Shown here one piece after another: positions 35,467-45,598 of a stretch of DNA of 64,000 nt; the stretch's first letter is position 1, and each line of letters opens with the position of its first letter. Under the pieces are notes generated by a model, which searched no databases, had not been told where the DNA came from, and saw only the letters and a list, made by a program, of their open reading frames with translations. Source of the DNA: Halioxenophilus aromaticivorans (lineage in GTDB: Bacteria > Pseudomonadota > Gammaproteobacteria > Pseudomonadales > Cellvibrionaceae); contig NZ_AP031496.1 of the NCBI RefSeq assembly GCF_042850945.1, positions 3,658,001 through 3,722,000 of the forward strand. The letters run 5' to 3'. The translations under genes were made by a program, and so were the position numbers.

Positions 35467-36318
35467 TCAGCCAATGGTCAGTTCATGCTGGCTTTTCAGC
35501 AAATCGTCGAATGCTTTCATTTGTGCAAGGAAGGGTTCTAACATGCTCAGTGGCAAGGCACTGGGACCATCGCACTTGGCTTGATCCGGGTTGGGGTGAG
35601 CCTCGAGGAACAAACCGGCAATGCCTACGGCTACGCCTGCGCGCGCCAGTTCTGCCACCTGCTCTCTGCGGCCGCCGGATGCCGCTCCTAGCGGATCGCG
35701 ACATTGCAACGCATGGGTAACATCAAACAGCAAGGGGGCGCCGTCACTGGTTTGCTTCATGGTTCTAAAGCCCAGCATATCAACCACAAGGTTGTCGTAG
35801 CCAAAGCAGGTACCACGCTCACACAGCAATATTTTATCGTTGCCGCATTCGCGGAATTTTTCGACGATGTTTTTCATCTGCCCAGGGGAAATAAACTGCG
35901 GCTTTTTAATGTTGATCACCGCCTGGGTATCAGCCATAGCCTTCACCAGATCCGTCTGCCGAGCCAAAAACGCCGGCAACTGAATAACGTCGACGACGTC
36001 TGCCGCGGGCTGACATTGTTCAATCTCGTGCACATCGGTGATGATTGGCACATTAAAAGTTGATTTGATTTCTTGGAAGATTTTAAGGCCTTCGTCTAAG
36101 CCTGGGCCACGAAAAGAGTGGATTGAGGAGCGGTTGGCCTTATCAAAGGAGGCCTTGAACACATAGGGAATACCGAGTTTTTGGGTAACCCGGCAGTAGT
36201 GCTCGGCCACTTGCATGGCCATGTCGCGGCTTTCCAGCACGTTCATGCCGGCAAACAAAACCATCGGCAGGTGGTTACCAACGGCGATGTCGCCGACGTT
36301 TACGGTGCGGTTATTCAT
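35467..36318 (-). CDS. kdsA: 3-deoxy-8-phosphooctulonate synthase KdsA
   Basis: The 283-residue enzyme condenses arabinose 5-phosphate and PEP to Kdo 8-phosphate for lipopolysaccharide. Key segments are KASFDKANRSS near 55, TDVHEIEQ near 95, CERGTCFGYDNLVVDM near 165 and FDVTHALQ near 195. The ATG at 36318, with AAGG seven bases upstream, is preferred over a start five codons earlier. Its presence confirms a Gram-negative cell with Kdo-containing LPS. Confidence 0.96.
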   Translation of the reverse strand: MNNRTVNVGDIAVGNHLPMVLFAGMNVLESRDMAMQVAEHYCRVTQKLGIPYVFKASFDKANRSSIHSFRGPGLDEGLKIFQEIKSTFNVPIITDVHEIEQCQPAADVVDVIQLPAFLARQTDLVKAMADTQAVINIKKPQFISPGQMKNIVEKFRECGNDKILLCERGTCFGYDNLVVDMLGFRTMKQTSDGAPLLFDVTHALQCRDPLGAASGGRREQVAELARAGVAVGIAGLFLEAHPNPDQAKCDGPSALPLSMLEPFLAQMKAFDDLLKSQHELTIG

Positions 36319-36432
36319 AAAATACCTTTGCAATCAGGGGCAGATAAGACTGCGATCTATCCTCGCCACATTCGCTGCCCGAAATCATTGAATTTGCGAG
36401 GAAGATAAATTAAAGCTGTTTAGTGCATGCAT

Positions 36433-36456
36433 AGAAACGGCAGCACTGCCGTTTCT
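36433..36456 (-). terminator. Hairpin after pyrG
   Basis: A perfect 10-bp stem, AGAAACGGCA / TGCCGTTTCT, with a four-base loop begins nine bases past the pyrG stop. The T-rich tail is lacking. It is probably a terminator or processing site between pyrG and kdsA. Confidence 0.55.
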
Positions 36457-36465
36457 GTGCAACAA

Positions 36466-38100
36466 CTAGCTGGTCACTTTGCGGCGCGCCAGAGCGGCCA
36501 GTATGTAGCTAGTGAAAAGCGGGTGACCATCACGGGGTGTGGAAGTAAACTCAGGGTGGAATTGACACGCCACAAACCAAGGGTGATCTTCCAATTCAAC
36601 CATTTCAACCAGGGTGTCATCTGCAGACCAACCGCACACTTTTAACCCGGCTTTTTGCAAGCCATCCACTAAATTGTTGTTGACCTCATAACGGTGGCGA
36701 TGGCGCTCAACGATAACGTCGCTACCATAGATGTCTCGGCCTTTACTGCCTTCGACCAAGCGGCATTCTTGCGCGCCCAATCGCATGGTACCGCCCAAAT
36801 CTGAGGATTCGTCGCGGGTTTCGCGCTTGCCAGAGGCTGCATCCAACCACTCTGTGATCAGACCGATCACCGGATGCTTGGTGTTGCGATCAAATTCGGT
36901 GCTGTTGGCGTCACTCCAACCCACAACATTGCGGGCAAACTCGATAACCGCAGATTGCATTCCCAAACAAATTCCCAGGTATGGAATTTTGCTCTCGCGG
37001 GCGTATTGAACCGCAGTGAGCTTGCCTTCCAAACCACGCTCGCCAAAACCGCCGGGCACCAAAATAGCGTCTGCTTCTTTTAACAACTCGACGCCTTTTT
37101 CTTCCACATCTTCGGCGTTGATATATTGAATTTTGACTTTGGTTTTGGTGTGAATGCCGGCGTGGGTCAGGGATTCGATCAAGGATTTATAGGCGTCGGG
37201 CAGCTCCATGTACTTACCCACCATGGCCACGGTAACTTCGTTCACCGGGTTGAGCTTGCCATCCACCACGGCATCCCACTCGGATAAATCCGGTGGCGGC
37301 GCATCCATTTTAAAGTTATCCAACACAATCTGATCCAAGCCGTATTCCATCAAAATACGAGGAATGGCGTAGATGGTACGGGCATCGGCCAGGGGCACTA
37401 CGGCACGCTCTTCAACGTTGGTAAACAGTGCAATCTTTTTGCGTGAATCCGCATCCACTTCTACCTCGGAGCGGCACAGCAGAATTTCGGGTTGAATACC
37501 AATGGAACGCAGCTCTTTAACTGAGTGCTGGGTGGGCTTGGTTTTGGTTTCGCCGGCGGTAGCAATATAAGGCACCAGAGTCAGGTGCATTAGCTGGGCT
37601 CGGTCGCGACCCAATTCAACTTTAAGCTGACGCACGGATTCCAGGAACGGCTGCGACTCAATGTCACCCACGGTACCGCCAATTTCGACAATGGCGATAT
37701 CGTAATCTTTACCGCCCTCTAATATGCGGCGTTTGATCTCGTTGGTGATGTGCGGAATCACCTGCACCGTACCGCCTAAATAATCACCACGGCGCTCTTT
37801 ACGCAGTACGGTTTCATAAACACGGCCGGTGGTGAAGTTGTTGCGGCGAGTCATACGGGTGCGCAAAAAGCGCTCGTAATGGCCAAGATCTAAGTCGGTC
37901 TCGGCACCGTCGTCGGTAACGAAAACTTCACCGTGCTGAAACGGGCTCATAGTACCCGGATCAACGTTAATGTAAGGGTCCAGTTTGAGAATGGTGACTT
38001 TTAAGCCACGCGATTCTAGGATTGCGGCCAGTGATGCCGAAGCAATGCCCTTACCCAGCGATGAAACCACACCGCCGGTTACAAAAATAAAACGCGTCAT
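36466..38100 (-). CDS. pyrG: CTP synthase PyrG
   Basis: The 544-residue enzyme has an N-terminal amidoligase domain (MTRFIFVTGGVVSSLGKGIASASL; MSPFQHGEVFVTDDGAETDLDLGHYE in two conserved blocks). A C-terminal class I glutamine amidotransferase domain follows, with nucleophile Cys in GICLGMQ and His-Glu in QFHPEFTS. It makes CTP from UTP, ATP and glutamine. The length equals the usual 540-550. It heads the pyrG-kdsA-eno gene run. Confidence 0.97.
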   Translation of the reverse strand: MTRFIFVTGGVVSSLGKGIASASLAAILESRGLKVTILKLDPYINVDPGTMSPFQHGEVFVTDDGAETDLDLGHYERFLRTRMTRRNNFTTGRVYETVLRKERRGDYLGGTVQVIPHITNEIKRRILEGGKDYDIAIVEIGGTVGDIESQPFLESVRQLKVELGRDRAQLMHLTLVPYIATAGETKTKPTQHSVKELRSIGIQPEILLCRSEVEVDADSRKKIALFTNVEERAVVPLADARTIYAIPRILMEYGLDQIVLDNFKMDAPPPDLSEWDAVVDGKLNPVNEVTVAMVGKYMELPDAYKSLIESLTHAGIHTKTKVKIQYINAEDVEEKGVELLKEADAILVPGGFGERGLEGKLTAVQYARESKIPYLGICLGMQSAVIEFARNVVGWSDANSTEFDRNTKHPVIGLITEWLDAASGKRETRDESSDLGGTMRLGAQECRLVEGSKGRDIYGSDVIVERHRHRYEVNNNLVDGLQKAGLKVCGWSADDTLVEMVELEDHPWFVACQFHPEFTSTPRDGHPLFTSYILAALARRKVTS

Positions 38101-38351
38101 CCAATGCCCTGTAGCGCTATCGGTTAATAGGTGTCTGGCAACAAAGGTAAATTACAATCAATTGCCTGCGGTTGTTTATCAGGAAATGGAGTAGATAAGC
38201 CATTGTTGGGGCCGGTATGACACGGGTATAGCGTGAACCATTAAAGCGATTGCTAGCACCAAGGCGGGGACTTCCACCCTCCTCAAGATGGGTCGCCAGG
38301 GTACCAGATTCACCCCCTGTGCTCAATTACTTCTGTGGTATTGAATGGCCC

Positions 38352-39677
38352 TCAGCGGTCTACCAATGGCTGCCAAACCAAGCGCATACCGGCGCCACTT
38401 TGATCCGTGGTAGCGCCCGTTTCCACCCAAACATCAGCCACCGCTTTTAAGCTCTGCTGTTGATAGACCAGTGGCACGCTGTGCCTTAACCAGGGCTCGA
38501 GTTGGTGTTCTTGCAATAGCTTTTTTAAGGCCTGGCTGTGTCCCCGACCGGCTGGCTTCGACCGCATTCCCGGCTGCCTCGGGCGAATACACAACGGCTG
38601 GCCATCCCAATTCAACTGCCCGCCTGGCTCAAGGGAAAGGCGACAGACGCTGTCGATCACCAAGGGCGACTGGCCATCCCAGTTAACCTCTTGGTTTAGG
38701 TGCTCCGGCAACCCAGGCAAAAGGTAAATGCGTCCACGGTAGGCACTGCATGCACCACCACGCCAACGCACCAGGGCGCCATTGCCATCTTGCACTTCGG
38801 TCGCCAGGATCTGATCTTCGATTTGCAGCCAGTGACTGTGAGCGGGCACGGTAATCCCGTTAGCAATGCACAGGTGCCGAATGATGTTGGCTTGCCTAGC
38901 GCCACTGAGCGCAACCAACTCCGCTCGGCACATGCTCACCCCCAAACGCTCTTGCCGAACTGAGAGACGTTGGCAATCGATCTGCGCCAAATCTGCCATG
39001 AGTGTTTCGGTGTCTCGGCACAGCTCCGCTGTCCTCGCCATGGCCTGCCGAGCATTCGGCCAGCGTTGCTCGATACTAGGAATAACTGTATGTCGCAGGA
39101 AGTTACGATCGAAATCGACCTGGGCGTTACTGGGGTCGTCCACCCAACTTAATTGCTGCTGTTCGGCATAGTGTTTGATCACGGCCTGATCTACCCCGAG
39201 CCAAGGGCGATACAAAGTGCCTTCACCCAGCTGGCGTTGCATTGCCATTGCTCCCAAGCCTTTAGGCCCGGCGCCGCGCACCAGCCTGAACAATAACGTC
39301 TCTTGTTGATCGTTTTGATGATGGGCAAGGAATAGAATTGCCCCCGGGGTCATTTGCTGACGAAAAAAACGGTGCCTGACGCGGCGGGCAGCATCCTCTA
39401 TGCCTGCCCCCTGGTTTGCAACCTGAGCGTGGTGACAGACCAGCTCCACACCAAGACGTCGTGTTACCTGCTGACAATGCGCCAACCAGTGATCCGCCTG
39501 TGGCGACAGACCGTGATGCACGTGCAGCGCTTGAATACGCTGACGCTCCACCAACTGCGTTACTACGTGTAGCAGCACAGTAGAATCCAAACCACCACTG
39601 AAACCTACCTTCACCGGTGTATTATTTGGCAATGTATTTAAAACCGACTGGATTGGTTGGATTAAAGCATCGGACAT
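38352..39677 (-). CDS. tilS: tRNA(Ile)-lysidine synthetase TilS
   Basis: The 441-residue PP-loop ATPase has SGGLDS at 26-31, LHVHHGLSPQADHW near 48 and the TilS central and C-terminal substrate-binding domains (RPRQPGMRSKPAGRGHSQALKK lies in the latter). It modifies C34 of the minor isoleucine tRNA to lysidine so that AUA is read as Ile. It ends 250 bases before pyrG on the same strand and is divergent from the S9 peptidase gene. No Shine-Dalgarno is evident at the ATG. Confidence 0.94.
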   Translation of the reverse strand: MSDALIQPIQSVLNTLPNNTPVKVGFSGGLDSTVLLHVVTQLVERQRIQALHVHHGLSPQADHWLAHCQQVTRRLGVELVCHHAQVANQGAGIEDAARRVRHRFFRQQMTPGAILFLAHHQNDQQETLLFRLVRGAGPKGLGAMAMQRQLGEGTLYRPWLGVDQAVIKHYAEQQQLSWVDDPSNAQVDFDRNFLRHTVIPSIEQRWPNARQAMARTAELCRDTETLMADLAQIDCQRLSVRQERLGVSMCRAELVALSGARQANIIRHLCIANGITVPAHSHWLQIEDQILATEVQDGNGALVRWRGGACSAYRGRIYLLPGLPEHLNQEVNWDGQSPLVIDSVCRLSLEPGGQLNWDGQPLCIRPRQPGMRSKPAGRGHSQALKKLLQEHQLEPWLRHSVPLVYQQQSLKAVADVWVETGATTDQSGAGMRLVWQPLVDR

Positions 39678-39764
39678 TGGAAGTATATTTGCCTACCATG
39701 AGTTGCCGCCAAGTTTACCACGGGCTAACCTTGGCGTTCTTATTACCAAAAGAATATTTTGAAG

Positions 39765-41738
39765 ATGCATTCAATGCCTTACGGGAGCTGGCCCTCACAA
39801 ATCAGCGCTCAACAACTGGTTGCCCAAAGCCTACGCTTGGCTGAGCCGCGCCTGGCTGGTGATTATTTATTTTGGCTAGAAACACGGCCAGAAGAAAAAG
39901 GCCGCAACTGCATTGTGCGCTGCAAACCCGGTGGCGCTCCAGAGGATGTATTACAAGCCCCGCTTAGTGCTCGATCAAAAGTGAACGAATACGGCGGAGG
40001 CAGTTTTTGTGTCTTCCAAAATACCGTCTTTTTTGTGTTAGCAGACGACCAACGAATTTATCGCTTGGACCTAGCCGCTAAAAAACCCTGGTTGCCCGTC
40101 GTCATTACCCCCGAGGCCGATTTTCGCTTTGGAGACTTACATTACGATAGCAAACGCCACCGCCTATTAGCGGTGTGCGAGGATCATTCCTTAGAAGGCC
40201 AAGAACCCAAAGCAAGAATTGTCAGTATCGATGCCGACGGCCGTGACAGCTTCACTCTGGTTGAGGGCAGCGATTTTTATTCATCGCCGAGAGTGTCTCC
40301 CTGCGGTCAATTTTTTAGTTGGTTGAGCTGGGAACACCCTGCCATGCCCTGGGCGAGCAACAGTTGTTTTGCGGCCAACCTTAACGAACAAGGTGTGGTG
40401 TGTGAACGCATCGCCGTGGCCGGCGCCGCTGCCAATCAAAAAGCCCAGGCGATTTTTCAACCCCAATGGTCCAAAGATTCGGAATTGTATTTAGTATCCG
40501 ATGTCGACGATTGGTGGCGCCTGTACAAGGTGAACAACGACGGCGACTCACCACCAGAATTACAACCCGTATTAAGCTCTCCTCCTCCCATGGCGGAATT
40601 TGGTATGCCGCACTGGGTATTTGGGCAACAAACCTGGGGATTTTTGGATCAAGACACAATCATTGCCAGCTTCACTCGCAATGGTTTCGGCCATCTTTGC
40701 ATTGCCAATATCAGCGAAGGCACTTGGCAAGAAATTAACACCCCGTGGACAGACTTCGGTGCAGTTTGCGCCGCCAACGGCGCCGCTGCAGTATTGGCAG
40801 GCAGTTACTGTGAGCCGACACAACTCGCTTATTGGCATACCAACAAAGATCACTCCCACGGCGAATGGTGCCGCGTTACAGACACAGAATCTGGTTTAGA
40901 TGCCTGTACTTTAAGCGAACCCGAGGCCATTAGCTTTGGGCCAATCCTCGAACTTGCCCACGCTTTTTACTACCCCCCGCACAATGGTACCCATTGTGGC
41001 CCAGGTGACGAACGCCCACCGTTAATTGTACTTGCTCACGGTGGCCCCACGTCACAAACCACCACCGCACTCAACATTAAGATTCAATATTGGTGTTCAC
41101 GCGGCTTTGCAGTGGTGGACGTTAATTATCGAGGCAGTACTGGTTATGGCCGACAATATCGCCAAGCCCTAGATACGAAATGGGGCGTAAGCGATGTGGA
41201 AGACGTTTGCAGAGCCGCACAGTATTTAGTTGACCGTAACCTAGCCGACCCGCAACGCTTAGCCATTAAAGGCGGTAGCGCCGGCGGCTATACCGTGCTG
41301 GCTGCGCTAACTTTCACCGACACATTTAAAGCCGGCGCCAGCTTGTATGGCATCGGTGATTTAGAAACCTTAGTGCTGGATACCCACAAATTTGAATCTC
41401 GTTATGTTGACTCATTGGTAGGCCCCTACCCGGAAGCAAAACCGCTATACCATCAACGCTCCCCTCTGTATCACGTCGATCAATTAAATTGTCCAGTGAT
41501 ATTTTTTCAAGGCGCCGAAGATAAGGTGGTGCCGCCAAATCAAGCCCAAGCTATGGTGGCTGCGTTAGACCAAAAAACCCTACAGGTGGCCTATGTGGAA
41601 TTTGCCGGTGAAGGCCACGGATTTAGGCAGGCTGAAAATATCGTGTGTGCCATTGAAAGCGAATTGTATTTTTACAGCCAAATTTTTGGCTTTGAAATCC
41701 AAGATAAAATAACCCCCGTTAACATCAAAAACTTCTAG
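39765..41738 (+). CDS. S9 family prolyl oligopeptidase-type peptidase
   Basis: The 657-residue cytoplasmic-type protein has no signal peptide. The N-terminal about 370 residues look like a beta-propeller (repeated YGGGSFCVFQN, SPRVSPCGQFFSWLSWEHP, PQWSKDSELYLVSD). The C-terminal alpha/beta hydrolase domain has the catalytic Ser in GGSAGGYTVL (about residue 505), Asp in GAEDKVVPP and His in GEGHGFRQ. It should cleave short peptides, often after Pro or with acylaminoacyl specificity. The ATG at 39765 is chosen, but a TTG two codons upstream and an ATG at 39774 are also possible. It is convergent with greB, eight bases away. Confidence 0.9.
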   Translation: MHSMPYGSWPSQISAQQLVAQSLRLAEPRLAGDYLFWLETRPEEKGRNCIVRCKPGGAPEDVLQAPLSARSKVNEYGGGSFCVFQNTVFFVLADDQRIYRLDLAAKKPWLPVVITPEADFRFGDLHYDSKRHRLLAVCEDHSLEGQEPKARIVSIDADGRDSFTLVEGSDFYSSPRVSPCGQFFSWLSWEHPAMPWASNSCFAANLNEQGVVCERIAVAGAAANQKAQAIFQPQWSKDSELYLVSDVDDWWRLYKVNNDGDSPPELQPVLSSPPPMAEFGMPHWVFGQQTWGFLDQDTIIASFTRNGFGHLCIANISEGTWQEINTPWTDFGAVCAANGAAAVLAGSYCEPTQLAYWHTNKDHSHGEWCRVTDTESGLDACTLSEPEAISFGPILELAHAFYYPPHNGTHCGPGDERPPLIVLAHGGPTSQTTTALNIKIQYWCSRGFAVVDVNYRGSTGYGRQYRQALDTKWGVSDVEDVCRAAQYLVDRNLADPQRLAIKGGSAGGYTVLAALTFTDTFKAGASLYGIGDLETLVLDTHKFESRYVDSLVGPYPEAKPLYHQRSPLYHVDQLNCPVIFFQGAEDKVVPPNQAQAMVAALDQKTLQVAYVEFAGEGHGFRQAENIVCAIESELYFYSQIFGFEIQDKITPVNIKNF

Positions 41739-41746
41739 GGCGGCGT

Positions 41747-42226
41747 TTACTCCGCCGTTGGATAGTCAATGGCGTTGATATACCAAGTGGTGGTGCCGGC
41801 TTCCGTGGTAACGTCGGCTTCGTCGTCCACGGATTTTTTAATCAAAGCGCGGGCCATGGGCGAATCAATGGAGATATAATCTTTGCGATTGAATATTTCG
41901 TCGTATCCCACAATACGAAAGCGCTTAGTTTCACCGGTTTCACTTTCCACCTCCACCCAGGCACCAAAGAAAACCTTTCCTTCTTGATCTGGGTGGTAGC
42001 GCACCACTTTTAACTTATCGATACTTTTGCGTAAATAGCGCACGCGCCGGTCGATTTCGCGCAGGCGTTTTTTATTGTATTGGTAATCCGCATTCTCACT
42101 GCGATCGCCCAGACTAGCCGCCCAGCTCACCTTTTGGGTGACCTCCGGGCGCTCTACTCGCCAAAGATGATCCAACTCATCTTTCAGTTGTTGTAGGCCC
42201 TGCTCGGTAATTAACGGTGTTGGCAA
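41747..42226 (-). CDS. greB: Transcription elongation factor GreB
   Basis: The 159-residue protein has an N-terminal coiled-coil domain (LQQLKDELDHLW...DRSENADYQYNKKRLREIDRRVRYL). The acidic tip residues are in GDRSENADYQ, and the C-terminal domain is FKBP-like. It rescues backtracked RNA polymerase by stimulating transcript cleavage. The start codon is TTG. The choice is supported by GAGGGCG eight bases upstream and by the N-terminus matching GreB length. The divergent neighbour is the flavin-reductase-like gene. Confidence 0.93.
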   Translation of the reverse strand: MPTPLITEQGLQQLKDELDHLWRVERPEVTQKVSWAASLGDRSENADYQYNKKRLREIDRRVRYLRKSIDKLKVVRYHPDQEGKVFFGAWVEVESETGETKRFRIVGYDEIFNRKDYISIDSPMARALIKKSVDDEADVTTEAGTTTWYINAIDYPTAE

Positions 42227-42366
42227 CGGTTACGCCCTCAAATACAATCGATCACTATGTTTTCTTCAAAAATGGCTCGGCCGCGTTGTGCAACAAGACC
42301 GTCCCAAACTATTGAGCGCATAATAACGTATGCCGAACACAATCCAAAAGCACCGGATAACTACTT

Positions 42367-42975
42367 ATGATTAAACACCTTGCCGAGCTATCCCCCAATA
42401 AGCGTTACCGCCTAATTACCCAATGCTTAGTGCCGCGCCCGGTTGCCTGGGTTCTCACCGGCAATGCCGATGACAGCTATAACCTAGCGCCCTTTTCCTA
42501 TTTTGGTGGTGTCGCCAGTGACCCGCCACTGCTGATGTTATCCATTGGCAAGAAACCCGATGGCAGTGACAAGGACACACGCAAAAATATCGCCGAGCGC
42601 GGTGATTTTGTTGTCCATATTCCCACCGGCCCGGAGGCTGAAATCGTCACTGCAACGTCGGCAAGCCTAGATTACGGCCAGTCGGAAGTAAGCGCACAAG
42701 CACTGGAAACCGAGACCTTCGGCGATTTTAGTCTGCCGAGATTGAAGGCAGCGAAAATCGCGTTTGCATGCAGCCGCTATCGCCTGGAGGAGATTACCCC
42801 CAGCCAAGCGATGATATTAGGCGAGATAAAAACAATTTATGTTGCCGACGATATAGCCTCGGAAACCGACGGCAAAGTGATGGTCGACACCCAAAAACTC
42901 AATCCGCTATCTCGCCTTGGTGGCAATGATTACGGGCTTTTGGGTGAGATTAAAGACGTGCCACGCCCCAAATAA
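42367..42975 (+). CDS. Flavin reductase-like (FMN-binding split barrel) protein
   Basis: The 202-residue protein is of the flavin reductase/flavoredoxin family: LVPRPVAWVLTGNADDSYNLAPFSYFGGVASDPPLLMLSIG is the FMN-binding part, with the usual PRPVAWV and N.APFSYF motifs (cited in pieces: PRPVAWV, NLAPFSYF). DTRKNIAERGDFVVH follows, then GEIKTIYVADD. It probably binds FMN and passes electrons to an unknown partner or reduces free flavin. It is a single gene between divergent greB and the convergent HD-GYP gene. Confidence 0.85.
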   Translation: MIKHLAELSPNKRYRLITQCLVPRPVAWVLTGNADDSYNLAPFSYFGGVASDPPLLMLSIGKKPDGSDKDTRKNIAERGDFVVHIPTGPEAEIVTATSASLDYGQSEVSAQALETETFGDFSLPRLKAAKIAFACSRYRLEEITPSQAMILGEIKTIYVADDIASETDGKVMVDTQKLNPLSRLGGNDYGLLGEIKDVPRPK

Positions 42976-43014
42976 TAGGGCCAGCAAACGATGGTGATAG
43001 CAGCGCCGATAGAC

Positions 43015-44295
43015 CTAAAACATCTGTGCAGCGTCTTTGGCGCCGGGCTGCACCAGTTTGCCCTTGGCCTGATACTCGCGCACGCTAATACCAAAAGCAC
43101 CATCGACATGGGCATTACGAATTAAAAATTCTTTGCCCAGTTTGCCTCTTTGCACCAGCGATAAATCGATCAATTGCTCTTCTATGGGCTGCTTTAATTC
43201 ATCGCACAATACGATGATTTTGGGCAAATGCTTAAAGCTTGGATTAGCCTCAATAACTAAGCCTGCTTGGCCGTTCACAAGCTCTACCACGGTGCCTGGC
43301 GGATATAAGCCCACGGTTTGGATAAATTGATCCACCAAATCGGAATCAAAGTGTTTGCCGCGGGAATCGTACATGATCTTTAACGCCTCGGTGGGCGACA
43401 TAGAAGGCTTATAACAACGCTCCGCAGTCATTGCATCGAAGGCATCTACAATGGAAATAATCATTGCCGTACGGCTGATTTCATTGCCTTTAAGCCCTCG
43501 CGGGTAGCCTGAACCGTCCACTCGCTCATGGTGACACCAGGCTGCCTCTACTGCCCGGGCCGAATCCGACCCCGCGGCCATTAACAGATCGCGGCCGATC
43601 TCGGTATGGCTTTTAATAATATTAAATTCGTCGTCGGTGAGCTTGCCGGGTTTGTTTAGTACTTCGTCGGGCACCTTCATTTTGCCGACGTCGTGCAACA
43701 AGCCGCACACGCCCAGCTCAAACAGTTCTTTTCCTTCATAGCCCAATTGCCGGCCAAATGCGATGGCCATGATGCAGACATTTAAGCAATGCTCACTGGT
43801 GTACTCGTCTCGGCTACGGATTTTGGACAACCATAGCAAGGCATCTGGATTGCGAATGACACTGCCGACGCAGTCGTTAACCACGTCCTTAGCTTTGTCT
43901 GTGTCGATTAGCGAGGTAAGGCGAATTTCGTCTAGGATGGAGCGGGTAATGCTGCGCGCTTGTTTGTAAACACCAGAAATTCGTTGGTTTTCTTCAGTAC
44001 TGCTGGTTTGGTTTTTTATTACCCGTGGTTTTGGCCTAGGTTTGATGGTTTCTTTTTGCTCTCGCCCAGACCAAGTCTCTTCAACGCCATCTACCCACAC
44101 GTGTTGGCAGTATTTAGCGACCGTCTGTATCTCATCCATGGTATTGACCCGAAACCCCTGCATCATAAAGGGTGTTCCCAGCCAATCCCGATCAAGCTCA
44201 CTAATCCACATGCCGATCTGAAGATCGGCCACAGGAATCTTTTTTGTTGTGCGCTCGGAAACGAAGCGTCCGCTGCCAGATGAATTGGATGACAT
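43015..44295 (-). CDS. HD-GYP domain c-di-GMP phosphodiesterase with N-terminal DUF3391
   Basis: The protein has about 426 residues. An N-terminal DUF3391 domain (KKIPVADLQIGMWISELDRDWL...FMMQGF) is followed by a linker and an HD-GYP domain. Catalytic parts are visible as LLHDVGKMKVP and CHHERVDGSGYPRGLKGNEI, and EHSLNV-like EHCLNVC precedes them. It should hydrolyse c-di-GMP. The start at 44295 (MSSNSSG) is an ATG; a TTG 12 codons upstream is less likely. It is the second c-di-GMP enzyme in this window. The aminotransferase gene lies upstream on the same strand, 103 bases away. Confidence 0.9.
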   Translation of the reverse strand: MSSNSSGSGRFVSERTTKKIPVADLQIGMWISELDRDWLGTPFMMQGFRVNTMDEIQTVAKYCQHVWVDGVEETWSGREQKETIKPRPKPRVIKNQTSSTEENQRISGVYKQARSITRSILDEIRLTSLIDTDKAKDVVNDCVGSVIRNPDALLWLSKIRSRDEYTSEHCLNVCIMAIAFGRQLGYEGKELFELGVCGLLHDVGKMKVPDEVLNKPGKLTDDEFNIIKSHTEIGRDLLMAAGSDSARAVEAAWCHHERVDGSGYPRGLKGNEISRTAMIISIVDAFDAMTAERCYKPSMSPTEALKIMYDSRGKHFDSDLVDQFIQTVGLYPPGTVVELVNGQAGLVIEANPSFKHLPKIIVLCDELKQPIEEQLIDLSLVQRGKLGKEFLIRNAHVDGAFGISVREYQAKGKLVQPGAKDAAQMF

Positions 44296-44398
44296 AAACT
44301 CGACTAAACCAATGTTCCCCAGTTGCCCCAAATAACGGGCAACTAATATTCAACACAAAGGCCATCGACCAAGCCATCCAGGACTCAATCAAAGGCCT

Positions 44399-45598
44399 CT
44401 AATTTTTGCTCACCACGCTGGCGATAGCATCGGCCACGTAGGCCACATTGCTGGAACTCAAACCACAGATATTGATGCGGCTGGAGTCCACCATATAAAT
44501 ACTATAGGCCGTTTTTAGCTCTTCTACCTGCGAAGGCGTAATGCCGACAAAAGAAAACATGCCTTTTTGACGTTCTATAAAGCTGAAATCTCTTTCGCAG
44601 CCCGTATTAGCAATGGCTTTCACCAAGGATTGGCGCAAATGTAAAATCCTGTCACGCATTTCGTCGAGCTCACTTAACCACATCGACTTGAGTTCAGGAT
44701 TAGACAAAATGGTCTCCACAATCGCCGCACCGTGGGAGGGTGGCATCGAGTAGATTGCCCTAGCCACATTGAGCATTTGCCCCTTCACCACATCAGCTTG
44801 GCTGGCGGTTTGCGCCACGATGGAGATGGTTCCCACTCGCTCTCGGTATAAACCGAAATTTTTGGAGAAGGAATTTGCCACCACCACTTCAGGTAGTTTG
44901 TCGGCCATATAACGAATGCCTTGAGCATCAATTGCTAATCCATCGCCAAAGCCTTGGTAGGCCATATCAATAAAGGGGGTAAAGCCACGCGCCAGGGCCA
45001 GGTCGGTAAGCTGCTGCCATTGCTCGGTGGTCAGATCTGCGCCACTGGGGTTGTGGCAACAGGCATGCACAAGCACCACGTCGCCCGGCCCGGTGTTAGC
45101 CAACGCCGCCATCATCTGATCAAAGGCGATAGCTTGTTGATCTCGGTCGTAGTATGGGTAAAACGCCAAATCCAAACCGGAACTTCCTAATAAAGAGGCG
45201 TGGTTGGGCCAGCTAGGGTCGCTAATCCATATTTTTGCATGGCTGTTGGCACGCTTAATCAACTCCGCAGCCACCCTAAGCGATCCACAGCCGCCAGTAC
45301 CCTGAATAGTGGCCACGCGCCCGGCGGCGACGGCACTATGCCCTTCGCCAAACACCAGATCGTTGACCTGCGCTAAAAACCCTTCAGTTCCCTGGGCCGG
45401 CAAATAGGCTTTTGACGCTTCGCTGGCATCGTATTGTGCTTCCGCCTGCTTCACCGCTTTAAGAACAGGAGTGACTCCAGCTTCGTTCTTATAGACCCCA
45501 ACACCCAAATCAACCTTGTTGGGATTAGTGTCTGCCCGGCAAGCAACGGTGAGCCCCAAAATTGGGTCTGCGGGCAACGAGGGCATGGACTCAAACAT
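44399..45598 (-). CDS. Aromatic-amino-acid / aspartate aminotransferase (class I)
   Basis: The 399-residue PLP enzyme is of the AspC/TyrB type: VDLGVGVYKNEAG near 32, the nucleotide-binding-like GTGGCGSLRVAAEL, HACCHNPSGADLT and the PLP-lysine in NSFSKNFGLYRERVG. It moves amino groups between glutamate and aspartate or aromatic 2-oxoacids. The ATG at 45598 is chosen because AGGAG precedes it at the right distance. The Lrp/AsnC regulator gene upstream is divergent and may control it. Confidence 0.93.
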   Translation of the reverse strand: MFESMPSLPADPILGLTVACRADTNPNKVDLGVGVYKNEAGVTPVLKAVKQAEAQYDASEASKAYLPAQGTEGFLAQVNDLVFGEGHSAVAAGRVATIQGTGGCGSLRVAAELIKRANSHAKIWISDPSWPNHASLLGSSGLDLAFYPYYDRDQQAIAFDQMMAALANTGPGDVVLVHACCHNPSGADLTTEQWQQLTDLALARGFTPFIDMAYQGFGDGLAIDAQGIRYMADKLPEVVVANSFSKNFGLYRERVGTISIVAQTASQADVVKGQMLNVARAIYSMPPSHGAAIVETILSNPELKSMWLSELDEMRDRILHLRQSLVKAIANTGCERDFSFIERQKGMFSFVGITPSQVEELKTAYSIYMVDSSRINICGLSSSNVAYVADAIASVVSKN